Positions 17,979 through 27,900 are shown, numbered from the stretch's first letter. The stretch: 64,000 bases of DNA from Cyanobacterium sp. HL-69 (GCA_002813895.1 CP024912.1:1550001-1614000), one strand, 5' to 3'. Notes: a model not told the origin generated them from the letters alone. Numbers and translations: made by a program.

Positions 17979-18870
17979 CAGGGCAAACGCATACTAAAAA
18001 TTTATGAGAAAGTGATATGGTAAACATCATAGAGGAAATTAATAGCCGTGATTTCTGAGAAATCATACTTGTGGAAACATTTTGAAAATATTGAAGACCC
18101 ACGAACCAGTTACTTAATTGAACATAAATTAGTTGATATCATAGCATTAACAATTTTAGCCGTTATTTGTGGTGCCGACTCTTGGGTGGAAATTGAAGAA
18201 TATGGTAAAAGTAAAGTATCTTGGCTAGAAACATTTCTCGAACTGCCCAATGGTATTCCTTCTCATGATACTATTGATCGTTTATTTGCTCGTCTATGTC
18301 CAAAGCAATTACAATCAGCTTTCCTAGATTGGATTAATCATATTGCTCAGATAACACAAGGAGAAATAATAGCTATTGATGGTAAAACATTACGGCACTC
18401 TTATGATTCAAGTCAAAATAAAAGTGCCATTCATATGGTAAGTGCGTGGGCTAGTAATAATAACTTGGTTTTGGGACAGTTAAAAGTAGAAGATAAATCC
18501 AATGAAATTACAGCAATTCCGAAATTATTGGCAGTTTTAGAACTTAATGGTTGTATTGTGACCATTGATGCAATGGGGTGTCAAAAGGACATAGCTAAAA
18601 GGATTATCGAGAAAGGGGGAGAGTATATTCTTAGCCTCAAAGGTAATCAAGGTAATTTATTTGAGGATGTAAAACAATTATCTGATTGGGCATGGAAAAA
18701 TAATTATCAAGAAATCATTGGCGGAAAAATATGAAACCATAGAAAAGAATCATGGTCGAATTGAAAAACGTCGTTACTGGTTGATGAATTCGGTGGCAGA
18801 TTTCATCGATAGTGAAAAATGGGTGGGGTTAAAAACTATCGGAATAGTGGAATCAGAAAGAAAAATTTTA
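17979..18870 (+). mobile_element. ISAs1-family insertion sequence, left part only
   Basis: The left end begins CAGGGCAAACG at 17979, preceded by CTAGATAT. The element contains the first three quarters of an ISAs1-type transposase and stops at 18870, where an IS5/IS427-type element is inserted. Its right end is absent: beyond the inserted element a second ISAs1 left end appears instead. The element is therefore dead. Confidence 0.85.
18048..18870 (+). pseudogene. ISAs1-family DDE transposase, frameshifted and truncated
   Basis: The first 228 codons read as an ISAs1 transposase: HFENIEDPRTSYLIEHKLVD, then LTILAVICGADSWVEIEEYG, the first catalytic Asp in IIAIDGKTLRHS, and the second in CIVTIDAMGCQKDIAKRI followed by YILSLKGNQGNL. 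One extra base near 18719-18721 (ATTGGCGG) throws the frame, and the true sequence resumes as AEKYETIEKNHGRIEKRRYW and runs to VESERKIL. The last part, with the final catalytic Glu region, is lost at the junction with the inserted element. The start is probably the ATG-like region at 18048 (TG-type codon, MISEKSYLWKHF). Confidence 0.88.
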
Positions 18871-19718
18871 GGGCGTGTCATCAAATAAAAGAGAATAACA
18901 GATAAAATAAGGATGATAGTAATTGTGACAAAAGTGAGGATATGGTAGAGATGCGCAGGTATGGTTTGAGAGACGATCAATGGGAAAAAATTAAAGATTT
19001 ATTACCGGGTCGATTTGGTACAGTGGGAGTCACCGCCAAAGATAATCGACTTTTTGTCAAAGCGGTATTGTACAGGTATCAAGCTGGTATTCCTTGGCGA
19101 GATTTACCTAGTCGATTTGGTGATTTTAGAGTGGTTCATACTCGTTTTAGTCGTTGGAATAAAAAAGGTGTCTGGGAAAAAGTTTTTCAAATTTTGGCAG
19201 GAGATAGTGACGATGAATATGCCATGATTGATTCAACCATAGTAAGAGCACACCAGCATAGTGCTGGTGCAAAAGGGGGGATAAAAACGAGGAAGCAATA
19301 GGTCGAAGTAAAGGAGGTTTAAGTACAAAAATTCATACTACGGTTGACGCATTAGGTAATCCTACAGGTTTTTTCCTCACCGGAGGACAAAAATGTGATT
19401 TGGACGGTGCAGATGTTTTACTAAAAGAAATAAAGGCAGATATTTTGTTAGGGGACAAAGGTTATGATGCGGATGAAAGAGTTCTGGAAAAGCTAAAGAA
19501 GCAGGATAAAATAGCGGTTATTACACCAAAAAGAAATAGAAAAGAACAACGAGAATATGATAAGTATTTATATCAAGCAAGACATTTGATTGAGAACTTT
19601 TTTGCCCGATTAAAACAATATAGAGCCATAGCCACTAGGTATGATAAACGAAAAATAAATTTTCTTGGTGCTATTTATCTAGCCGCAGTCGTTATATGGC
19701 TTAATTGATGACACGCCC
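18871..19718 (+). mobile_element. IS5-family (IS427 group) insertion sequence, apparently intact
   Basis: An 848-bp element with terminal inverted repeats GGGCGTGTCATCAA at the left and its complement at the right end (TTGATGACACGCCC). It is flanked on both sides by TA, consistent with a 2-bp target duplication. It carries a complete two-frame transposase. It sits inside the remains of an ISAs1 element. Confidence 0.93.
18942..19708 (+). CDS. IS5/IS427-type transposase, two frames joined by -1 frameshift
   Basis: The first frame (18942-19301) encodes the helix-turn-helix-like part RRYGLRDDQWEKIKDLLPGR and the first catalytic Asp in YAMIDSTIVRAHQHS. The second frame, entered by a -1 shift at a run AAAAGGGGGG (19275-19284), continues DKNEEAIGRSKGGLSTKIH, with the second Asp in LGDKGYDADERV and Glu in RHLIENFFARLKQYRAIATR. 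The pattern is the usual programmed frameshift of this group, so the gene should be functional. The stop TGA lies inside the right inverted repeat. A second possible start is ATG at 18951. Confidence 0.9.
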
Positions 19719-19720
19719 TA

Positions 19721-19885
19721 GATATTTTTAGGGCAAACGTATACTAAAAATTTATGAGAAAGTGATGTGGTAAATATCATTGAGGTAATTAATTGCCCTG
19801 AGTTATCAGAAATCATACTTGTAAAATATTTTGAAAATATTGAAGATTTCTGAATCAGCTACTTAATTGAAAATAAATTCTTTGA
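19721..19885 (+). mobile_element. Second ISAs1 left-end remnant
   Basis: This stretch repeats the first part of the element at 17979 in the same direction, starting TAGGGCAAACG and including the shared TACTAAAAATTTATGAGAAAGTGAT, and continues to TACTTAATTGAA. It carries many substitutions and a stop codon where copy 1 has the start of the transposase (GATTTCTGAATC against GACCCACGAACC). Similarity fades at about 19875-19885, where a decayed gene on the other strand begins. TAGATAT precedes both copies. Confidence 0.82.
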
Positions 19886-20229
19886 CATCTTCTACACTTA
19901 AACTGCTCTTAATTTTCACTGCCAGAACATAATTTTCATTGGTCACTAAAGCATTAATTTCTAAAGTTTTATAATCTAACTTTTTCTTGACTCTTTTGAA
20001 TAGTTGGTGAATAGGAATACCACGACTAGCAAGGATAGTTTCACAAGTAGGGGCAATCTACCCACAAAACGACCATACTCTTCCCCTAAACCTCATATTT
20101 CTTGACTTAATAGTTTAAGTTGTTTATCGGTTTTTTGTGATTATTTTTTTAATAGTTGTTCAGTTTATTTTGAGCTTCTACCAATTTCCCTCACAAGTTC
20201 TAAACATCATCAGCACTGGTTGCAGTCAT
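19876..20229 (-). pseudogene. Decayed DUF3782-like (PD-(D/E)XK-type) gene
   Basis: Read on the minus strand from an ATG at 20229, the sequence gives MTATSADDV, a stop, then a coiled-coil-like segment (LLKK, KTDKQLKLLSQEI) with further stops, EEYGRFVG, and after a frame change ETILASRGIPIHQLFKRVKK and LEINALVTNENYVLAVKIKS. The last part resembles the nuclease-like end (EIDxLxxN...xVxVKxxL) of DUF3782-type proteins common in cyanobacteria. At least three stops and one frameshift make it a pseudogene. Its 3' end is cut by the ISAs1 remnant. Confidence 0.6.
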
Positions 20230-20375
20230 GATTTTATTTTTGACTTAATGATTACTCTTTCTATTTCAATCAATGTTTAAGAGCAATCAAGTAAAACCGA
20301 CTAATTGCGATCGCCCATAATTCTTCCATGGAGCGCAATGCTATGATAACGAGCGCCCCTGAAGATAATAAAAAA

Positions 20376-21524
20376 TTAACTAGGAATCATTTGATTTTCC
20401 AAATCTGAAGAAGAATCAAAATTATTCAACAAAAGTTTGCCAGAATCAGACTGCTCAATTTGATTAATCATAAATTGAATCATCGGTTTAGCAATAGTAC
20501 ATTCTAACTTGCCATTTTCATCATAAACTCGCTCACTAGAAATGGCCTCTGCAATGGGTAACTGATTACAATAACCATAAAAAGAACAACTATGACAGTT
20601 TTCCGAACGACTTTGACGAACAGAAATCGTATGCTCATATTCAGCACTTTGTCTAATTTCGGTCAATGATTGACGAAAAATGTTGCCCATCAAACCATCA
20701 GCAGAATAGGCATCCCCATGGCTATAGACATCCCCATTGGTATTAACGATATATGCCCATTCTTCCGTTTGAGGATTATAAATAGTTTTTTGCCCCCCCG
20801 CTAAATAACGAACTGCTGCTTTAAAATAGTCCCATATAGGTAAAACTTTAATATTAGTAGGTTGAGCAAATTGAGCCTTTGCCACCTCTTGAAGCGCCTT
20901 TAAAGTTTGTTCATGACTCACCAAAATGGGTTCAACCCGTGGAGGAGGATTGGTGTGACTAAAAATGGGCAACATTCTATAGCTTATGTGCAAATCATTA
21001 TAAAACTCATAGGTGGGTAACACATGATTGATATTAGCTCCATGAAGTACCATAATTGCTGCAAAAGGAATATTTCTGTCTATCAGTCTTTGCATATTAT
21101 CCAAGACTCGATCTTGAGAATCTTTTCCCTTAATATCTATTCTTTGATTGCCAAATACATCAAAGGACATACCCAAACTAATTTCCAACTCCTCTAGTAA
21201 ATCTAAAGTTGCATCGGAAATCTGTACCAAATTACTTTGCACTCCATTGGTATATTCCAAACCTGCTGAGTCTAAATATTTTTTTTGTATTTCCCGAAAA
21301 GCTCGTAAATAACTATGGGGTAACAATAACGCCTCTCCTCCATGTAAAATAAAATTAACTACTCTATTTTCCACAGGTTGTGATTTTAAATAAATTGCTA
21401 AATTACGGAAGAAAAAATCTAGTCCCTCTAAAGGCATTCTTTCTTTATTGTCTAATTCTTCGTATTCATAGCAATAATTACAGCGTAAATTGCAAAGTTT
21501 ACTTAACTTCATTACAAAGTGCAT
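20376..21524 (-). CDS. Radical SAM/SPASM enzyme, putative peptide maturase
   Basis: A 382-residue cytosolic radical SAM enzyme. The [4Fe-4S] cluster motif is C11-NLR-C15-NY-C18. The SAM-contact glycine region reads FILHGGEALLLP. The C-terminal SPASM-type cysteines are C310, C313, C319 and C342 (CHSCSFYGYC, then LECTIAKP), enough for an auxiliary cluster. This design is typical of enzymes that modify ribosomal peptides. The gene begins at ATG 21524 after AGGAG, 84 bp below the stop of the tryptophan-repeat protein on the same strand, so the two form a likely operon. It does not look like the GrrM/OscB family start, so I give no symbol. The reaction is inferred from context. Confidence 0.85.
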   Translation of the reverse strand: MHFVMKLSKLCNLRCNYCYEYEELDNKERMPLEGLDFFFRNLAIYLKSQPVENRVVNFILHGGEALLLPHSYLRAFREIQKKYLDSAGLEYTNGVQSNLVQISDATLDLLEELEISLGMSFDVFGNQRIDIKGKDSQDRVLDNMQRLIDRNIPFAAIMVLHGANINHVLPTYEFYNDLHISYRMLPIFSHTNPPPRVEPILVSHEQTLKALQEVAKAQFAQPTNIKVLPIWDYFKAAVRYLAGGQKTIYNPQTEEWAYIVNTNGDVYSHGDAYSADGLMGNIFRQSLTEIRQSAEYEHTISVRQSRSENCHSCSFYGYCNQLPIAEAISSERVYDENGKLECTIAKPMIQFMINQIEQSDSGKLLLNNFDSSSDLENQMIPS

Positions 21525-21608
21525 TTTTATTCTCCTAATTCATAAAATGTATTGGAAATAGGAGAAACTCTGATGTTTTCTCCTACTATTTTGTCTTTGC
21601 TCTGTTAA

Positions 21609-22313
21609 TTATCTTCCGAAATTATTAGGAGTAGTGGTATTACGAGGCATGGTATTGATTCTTCCAGGTCGAACGGGCGGTTCTACGGGGGTACTAGGAT
21701 CTACGGGGGTTATAATGCGAGGAGATACTCGATTATTATCAAGTTGAATTCGGTCAAAGCTATCTCTTACTCTGGGGATGCTGGTACCATTTTCAAGACG
21801 ACGCATTTGATCATCTCCACTGGCATCTCTTTCCCAATTTCCTCCTTCTCTCCAACCAGATTCAGACCAAGGGCCAGCATCAGGGCCTTGCGTCCAAGTA
21901 CCTCCCTCTGTCCAACTCTGACTAACAAGATCGCAGTTACCAATACATTCTTTGGCTACCTGTCCATTTGTGATAAGTCCTTCTTGAACTGTTAAAATTT
22001 CTCCGCTAACAAATCGGTAAAATCCATCTTGTAAGGGTTTACGAATTCCACCATTTTCGATTTGATAGGCTCGGTTTCCTTCTAGTTGGATTAGATTTTC
22101 TTTGATTTCTTTGATTTGTAAACTACTAGGGGCGATCGCACCGTTTCTCTCAATCAATTGGCCATTTTGTGCCGATGCTGATTTAACTAAATTTTGGTCT
22201 AGTACCTGAAATAGTTGACCAGCCAAGCCACTTTGATGGGCAACGGATAAACCGGCTACAGCCACCAAGGCAAGAACTATATTTTGAGAATTGTTATTTG
22301 GGATTTTATCCAT
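21609..22313 (-). CDS. Putative RiPP precursor with W-x-(E/Q/R) repeats
   Basis: A 234-residue protein of unknown family. Residues 11-25 are hydrophobic (NIVLALVAVAGLSVAHQ), so it is probably exported or anchored; ASAQ near residue 48 could be a cleavage site. A central region (about 53-118) contains AYQIENGGIRKPLQDGFYRF and is of beta character. Then come C123 and C127, and a 29-residue cluster with tryptophans at 134, 140, 149, 154 and 160, each followed at +2 by E, Q, E, E and R (WTE, WTQ, WSE, WRE, WER), spaced by Gly/Pro. The tail is Pro/Arg/Asn-rich. The radical SAM gene follows in the same direction. A modified-peptide precursor is the best reading; the modification is inferred. Confidence 0.6.
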   Translation of the reverse strand: MDKIPNNNSQNIVLALVAVAGLSVAHQSGLAGQLFQVLDQNLVKSASAQNGQLIERNGAIAPSSLQIKEIKENLIQLEGNRAYQIENGGIRKPLQDGFYRFVSGEILTVQEGLITNGQVAKECIGNCDLVSQSWTEGGTWTQGPDAGPWSESGWREGGNWERDASGDDQMRRLENGTSIPRVRDSFDRIQLDNNRVSPRIITPVDPSTPVEPPVRPGRINTMPRNTTTPNNFGR

Positions 22314-22475
22314 AATATATAAAATTTATAAAAAACTGGAAATATCATAACATAAATTAAAATTCTGTTTTTTAAGATAGTTAGTTTATTGTATTATGTA
22401 ATACTCATTCCGTTAAGTTAAGTTACGATGCAGAATATAATATAAATTATTATATATTTAGTATATTCAAAATAA

Positions 22476-23462
22476 TTAACTATTTGATCTTACTTGTTCA
22501 GCATAATCTTTTGGCTTAAGTCTTCTAATCAACTTAAAAAGATCTTGTCTAATAACCAGAGGAAAATATGATAAGACTAACCCTAAATAAACTCTAAGTG
22601 AATTATTTTTTTTCGAGATTAACTCTTTAATATATTTTCTTCCTTTGGTAGTTTGTCCTTGTTCAATTAATCTTAAAGCTAAAAATATTGTGGTAGTATT
22701 AATTCTGGTTTTACGATAATCTTCTACTATCTTATCATTAAAATTAAATCTGTTTAAATAGTTTAAATAATCTTCTAAATAAACTATAGAACGATCCAAG
22801 GTATTTTGTTCCTCATGGAATCTATACTCCATTAGTATTAATGGTAAATAATAACCATTTTTATTATTTAGAGCTAGTCTTACAAAAAGATCATTGTCTT
22901 CACAATTTTGAATATTTGGTAATAAAAAATCAACTTCATCTAATATTTTTTTACGAAATAACGTTGCTCCAATTTGAAAAACTTGTTTAATAAACACTTT
23001 TTCTAGTAAATCTTTAACTATCCCTTCTTCTAAGTTATTTCGTCCCCATTTTTCAGAGTTTATTTTAGTGATGCTTTCATTTCTTATACTCTTACTATCT
23101 ATAATCCAATGATCTGTACCTACAAAATCTATTTGATGATTTGTATTTAAAATATTTACTGTTTTTTCTAAAAATTCTGGAGTTAAACCATCATCGTCAT
23201 CAAGTTTTAAAAAGTATTCTCCCGTAGCTTTTTCAAATCCGGATCTCATATTGTTACTTTTACCTATATTTTTTTTATGTTGAATATAGATAATGCGATT
23301 ATCCTTAAAATTATCAACTATTTCTGCTGTATTATCTGTTGAGCCATCATCACATATAATTAGTTCAAAATCTGAGTAAGTTTGATTTAAAACACTGTTA
23401 ACAGAATATTGTAAATAGTCAGATCTATTATAGGTTGGGATACAAACACTAACTCTGGGCAT
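22476..23462 (-). CDS. Glycosyltransferase family 2 protein
   Basis: A 328-residue GT-A-fold transferase with no membrane span in the catalytic part. It opens PRVSVCIPTYNRSDYLQYSV, has the nucleotide-binding LIICDDGSTDNT, and the metal-binding triad in FLKLDDDDGLTPEFL. The acceptor region includes IGATLFRKKILDEVDF. Base composition is very AT-rich, more than the housekeeping genes around it, which fits horizontal acquisition. It lies 162 bp upstream of the W-repeat precursor on the same strand. The sugar and acceptor are not predictable. Confidence 0.9.
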   Translation of the reverse strand: MPRVSVCIPTYNRSDYLQYSVNSVLNQTYSDFELIICDDGSTDNTAEIVDNFKDNRIIYIQHKKNIGKSNNMRSGFEKATGEYFLKLDDDDGLTPEFLEKTVNILNTNHQIDFVGTDHWIIDSKSIRNESITKINSEKWGRNNLEEGIVKDLLEKVFIKQVFQIGATLFRKKILDEVDFLLPNIQNCEDNDLFVRLALNNKNGYYLPLILMEYRFHEEQNTLDRSIVYLEDYLNYLNRFNFNDKIVEDYRKTRINTTTIFLALRLIEQGQTTKGRKYIKELISKKNNSLRVYLGLVLSYFPLVIRQDLFKLIRRLKPKDYAEQVRSNS

Positions 23463-23556
23463 AATTACATTAGGATGATGATTTTATGACTATAATAACC
23501 AAAATCTTTTTTTTATTCTTAATTATTAATATAAGGGCGATCGCCCTTAACTTTAC

Positions 23557-24753
23557 ATGAAAATTTTAATAATTTCCAACACCTTTCCCTATCCGCCCAG
23601 TCGGGGGGGAACCCAAGTCAGAACATTTAATCTAATTAAATATCTTAAGGCAAATCATCGCCTAACCATGGTTACTCAAATCGATGAAGAAGTACAACCA
23701 TCAGAAATCGAAGCATTAAAAACCTATGTAGATAACCTAATAACCTTTCCTCGCCAACAAAATAACCATCAAGGGGGATTTATCCAACGTTTTGCCAACT
23801 TCCTCATCACAGGCACTCCCCCCAGCGTAGTAGCTAATTATAACCACTCGATGCAAGAATGGATTAATAAAGCGGTTGAAAATAAAGAATTTGATGCCAT
23901 TACCTGCGAACATAGTGTCAATGAAATCTACGTCAACCCCCAATGGCAACAACAACTTAAAACCGTAGTAAATATCCATAGTTCAGTATATCGCACCTGT
24001 AAAAATCAACTGGAAACAGGTACCGCAGAAAAACCTAAGCGCGATCGCATTTATCTCCCCTTACTATACCGTTACGAAAAAAAATATTGCCAAAAATTTA
24101 CCAATCTAGTCGTTACCACCGCCGAAGATGCCCAATCCATCAAGGAAATATCGGGAAAATCAGCCATTACCGTCATTCCCAATGGTGTTGACTTAGATAT
24201 ATTCCCCTTTCGCCCCCAGCCCGTAAATAACCACACGTTAATTATCACAGGGGGAATGGATTACTTTGTTAATATTGATGCTACTTGTTTTTTTACCCGC
24301 CAAGTTTTTCCCCTAATTCAAAACCAATATCCAGACGCAACCTTGATGATAGTAGGCTCAAAACCCTCCTTAGAAGTCCAAAGCCTAGCCAAAAAGAAAG
24401 GAGTAATCGTAACTGGTAGAGTACCATCCATGGCAGAATATTTACACAAAGCCTCAGTATGTGTTATTCCCATGCGTACAGGATTTGGCATCAAAAATAA
24501 AACCCTTGAAGCCATGGCAACAGGTATTCCCATCGTCGCCAGTGATAGGGGATTAGAAGGCTTAACCGTAGATAACCCCCTTTGTGCCTTACGGGCAAAT
24601 AAAATAGAAGACTATGTAAAACAAATCTGTAAATTGTTCGATAATCGTGATTTAGGTCAAGAAATAGCTTATAATGCTCATAAAATGATTGAAAATGATT
24701 ATAGTTGGGAAAAATTCGCTATGGATTATGAAAAAATCATTACCAGCCAATAA
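23557..24753 (+). CDS. Glycosyltransferase family 4 protein
   Basis: A 398-residue GT-B-fold transferase. The N-terminal domain begins MKILIISNTFPYPPSRGGTQ with the glycine-rich donor loop. The C-terminal domain contains AITVIPNGVDLDIFPF, LMIVGSKPS and the retaining-enzyme motif GFGIKNKTLEAMATGIPIVAS, which includes the catalytic E-x7-E region (here K-LEAMATGIPIV). It is transcribed away from the GT2 gene, with only 94 bp between their starts. Polysaccharide or glycolipid assembly is likely, but the product is unknown. Confidence 0.9.
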   Translation: MKILIISNTFPYPPSRGGTQVRTFNLIKYLKANHRLTMVTQIDEEVQPSEIEALKTYVDNLITFPRQQNNHQGGFIQRFANFLITGTPPSVVANYNHSMQEWINKAVENKEFDAITCEHSVNEIYVNPQWQQQLKTVVNIHSSVYRTCKNQLETGTAEKPKRDRIYLPLLYRYEKKYCQKFTNLVVTTAEDAQSIKEISGKSAITVIPNGVDLDIFPFRPQPVNNHTLIITGGMDYFVNIDATCFFTRQVFPLIQNQYPDATLMIVGSKPSLEVQSLAKKKGVIVTGRVPSMAEYLHKASVCVIPMRTGFGIKNKTLEAMATGIPIVASDRGLEGLTVDNPLCALRANKIEDYVKQICKLFDNRDLGQEIAYNAHKMIENDYSWEKFAMDYEKIITSQ

Positions 24754-24918
24754 TATTCATCTCAAAGCTCATCAAATCAATTCTACACCCCACCCCAAAA
24801 AATCGTTTACAACCCCTTTTAAATCTTGATAGACTATTATGTGTTATAATTTTGGATAAAAATATCATTTAATAAAAAACAAGGCAATCTATAGCCTTAA
24901 TAAGGGGAACATAATAAT

Positions 24919-27900
24919 ATGGCTATCGAAAAACAAACCTCCAACTATGGAGCAGAGCAAATCCAAGTACTGGAGGGGTTAGAACCTGTTAGAAAGCGGC
25001 CGGGGATGTATATCGGTACAACAGGGCCAAGGGGTTTGCATCACTTGGTATATGAAGTTGTAGATAACTCCATTGATGAAGCCTTAGCAGGACATTGTAG
25101 CCATATTGAAGTAGATATTAATGAAGATGGCTCAGTCAGCGTTATTGATGATGGGCGGGGTATTCCCACCGATGTCCACCCTAGCACCAATCGATCTGCC
25201 CTCGAAACCGTAATGACGGTGCTTCACGCAGGGGGAAAATTTGGCGGCGGTGGTTATAAAGTCTCTGGGGGTTTGCACGGGGTAGGTATTTCCGTGGTAA
25301 ATGCCCTTTCTGAATGGGTAGAGGTGAAGGTATGGCGTAATGGTAGTCTCCACCAACAACGTTATGAAAGAGGGATTCCCATTACCGAATTAGTTGCCCA
25401 ACCTGATGCGGAGCATTCTACTGGTACATCCATCAGTTTTATGCCCGATGCTCTCATTTTTAGCGAAACCACAGAGTTTAATTACGCCATCCTTTCCAAT
25501 CGTTTAAGGGAATTGGCTTACCTCAATGCGGGAGTTAAAATTACCTTTGGCGATCGCCGTTTAGAATCTTTAAAAGAAGAAACCTACTGTTATGAAGGGG
25601 GTATCAAAGAATACGTCACCTACATGACAAGGGAAAAAGATGTTCTCCATCAAGACATTATCTATGTAGAAGGAGAAAAAAATGGCGTACAAGTAGAAGT
25701 AGCCTTCCAGTGGTGTATAGATGCCTATAGCGATACAATCTTAGGCTTTGCCAACAACATCCGCACCGTGGATGGTGGTACTCACCTAGAAGGACTAAAA
25801 ACCGTACTAACTAGAACTTTAAACAACGTTGCCCGTAAACGTAATAAAATTAAAGAGAATGAACCCAACCTTGCAGGGGAGAACGTCCGAGAAGGTTTAA
25901 CCGCAGTAATTTCCGTAAAAGTACCCGATCCCGAATTTGAAGGACAAACGAAAACGAAACTCGGTAACTCCGAAGTGCGCGGTATCGTTGATTCCCTCGT
26001 AGGGGAAGTATTAAACGAATACTTAGAATTTAATCCCCATGTAGCCGACAGCATCATTGAAAAAGCAGTTCAAGCCTTTAAAGCTGCCGAAGCGGCCCGT
26101 CGTGCCAGAGAATTAGTACGCCGTAAATCCGTTTTAGAATCTTCCCCCTTACCCGGAAAACTCGCCGATTGTAGTACAAGAGATCCCTCTGAATCTGAAA
26201 TTTTCCTCGTGGAAGGCGACAGTGCGGGTGGATGTTTTTCAGGAGATACAGAAATAGCCCTTGTTGATGGTCGAAATATTAGCTTTAAACAATTAGTACA
26301 AGAGCAGAAAGAGGGTAAAAAACATTTTTGCTATACCATTCGTAAGGATGGAACCATCGGCGTTGAGAGCATTATCCACCCTCGCATCACAAAAAGAAAT
26401 ACCCAAGTTATCAAAGTAACCCTAGATAATGGTGAGCAGATCGTTTGTACTCCAGATCATCGCTTTATGTTGCGTGATGGTAGCTACAAACAAGCTCAAA
26501 ATTTAACTCCAGAAGATTCTTTAATGCCTTTGTACCGCAAAATATCTTCAACTCAAGATAAAGCCATCACCATAGATGGTTATGAAATGGTGTGGAATCC
26601 TCGTTCTGATTCTTGGTTATTTACCCATTTAGTAGCTGATTGGCATAACCGTTGGCAGGGTGTTTACAAAAAAGAAGATGGGCAACATTGTCATCACATA
26701 GATTTCAATAAAAGAAACAATAATCCTACTAACTTAGTTCGTTTAAGTGCTGATGAACATTTAGCGTTACATCGATCGCACTTAGAATATACCTTACACC
26801 GTTCCGATGTAAAAGAAAAATGTCGTCAACTCAGACAAAAAGACGAATTCCGTCAGATGATGAGTGCAAGGATGAAACAGGAGGATACTCGTGAAATATT
26901 ATCCACTAACGCTAAAGCCCTGTGGGAAGATACCGAGTATAAAATTTACATGGCGGAAAAATGGTTAGATTTTTATAACAGTAACCCTGAATACCGTCAG
27001 CAAAACGCTCAACAATTATACGAAGCCCAACAAAAATATTGGAGCGACGAAAATAATCGTCAAATTCAAAGTGAGAAAGTAAAAGACTTTTTCAAAAATA
27101 ATCCTTCTGCCCGTCAAGAATTGTCTGATTTGGCAAAAAAACAGTGGGAAGATCAGGATTTATTAGATTGGAGAAGAGAAGAGACTAAAAAACAGTGGAC
27201 TCCTGAGTTTAGAGAAAAGCGTCGTCAAGCCTTAGCAAAAACTTACTATAACAAAACCATCTGTGCCCTCAAGCAAATTGAAATAGATTGCGGTTATGTG
27301 GATATTGAAGCCTACAATCAATATCGTTTACAAACAAAGGATAAAACCTTATTAAAGTTAGAAACCTTTGGAGAACGTTATTTTCACGGCAATCAAGAGC
27401 AAGTTTTGGAAGCCGTTGCTAATTATAATCATCGAGTAGTAAAAATTGAGCCTCTCACAGAATTAATTGATGTTTATGACATAGAAGTACCCCATACTCA
27501 TAACTTTGCTTTGGCTAGTGGTGTCTTTGTTCATAATAGTGCAAAGCAAGGGCGCGATCGCCGTTTCCAAGCCATCCTACCTCTAAAAGGTAAAATCTTA
27601 AACATCGAAAAAACCGATGATGCTAAGATTTACAAAAATAATGAAATTCAATCCCTAATTACTGCATTGGGTTTAGGTATCAAAGGGGATGAATTTGATC
27701 CAAGTCAACTCAGGTACCATCATATCGTGATTATGACTGATGCTGACGTAGATGGCGCGCACATCAGAACCCTTTTACTGACTTTCCTTTACCGTTATCA
27801 AAGAGAATTGGTAGAGCAGGGATATATCTATATTGCTTGTCCTCCCCTTTATAAACTAGAAAGAGGAAAAAATCATTATTACTGCTATAGCGAAAGGGAA

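Noticed and set aside
20376-21524. Naming the radical SAM enzyme GrrM/OscB
   Set aside because: The precursor is longer, not Gly/Asn-rich, and the enzyme N-terminus differs, so the name would be misleading.
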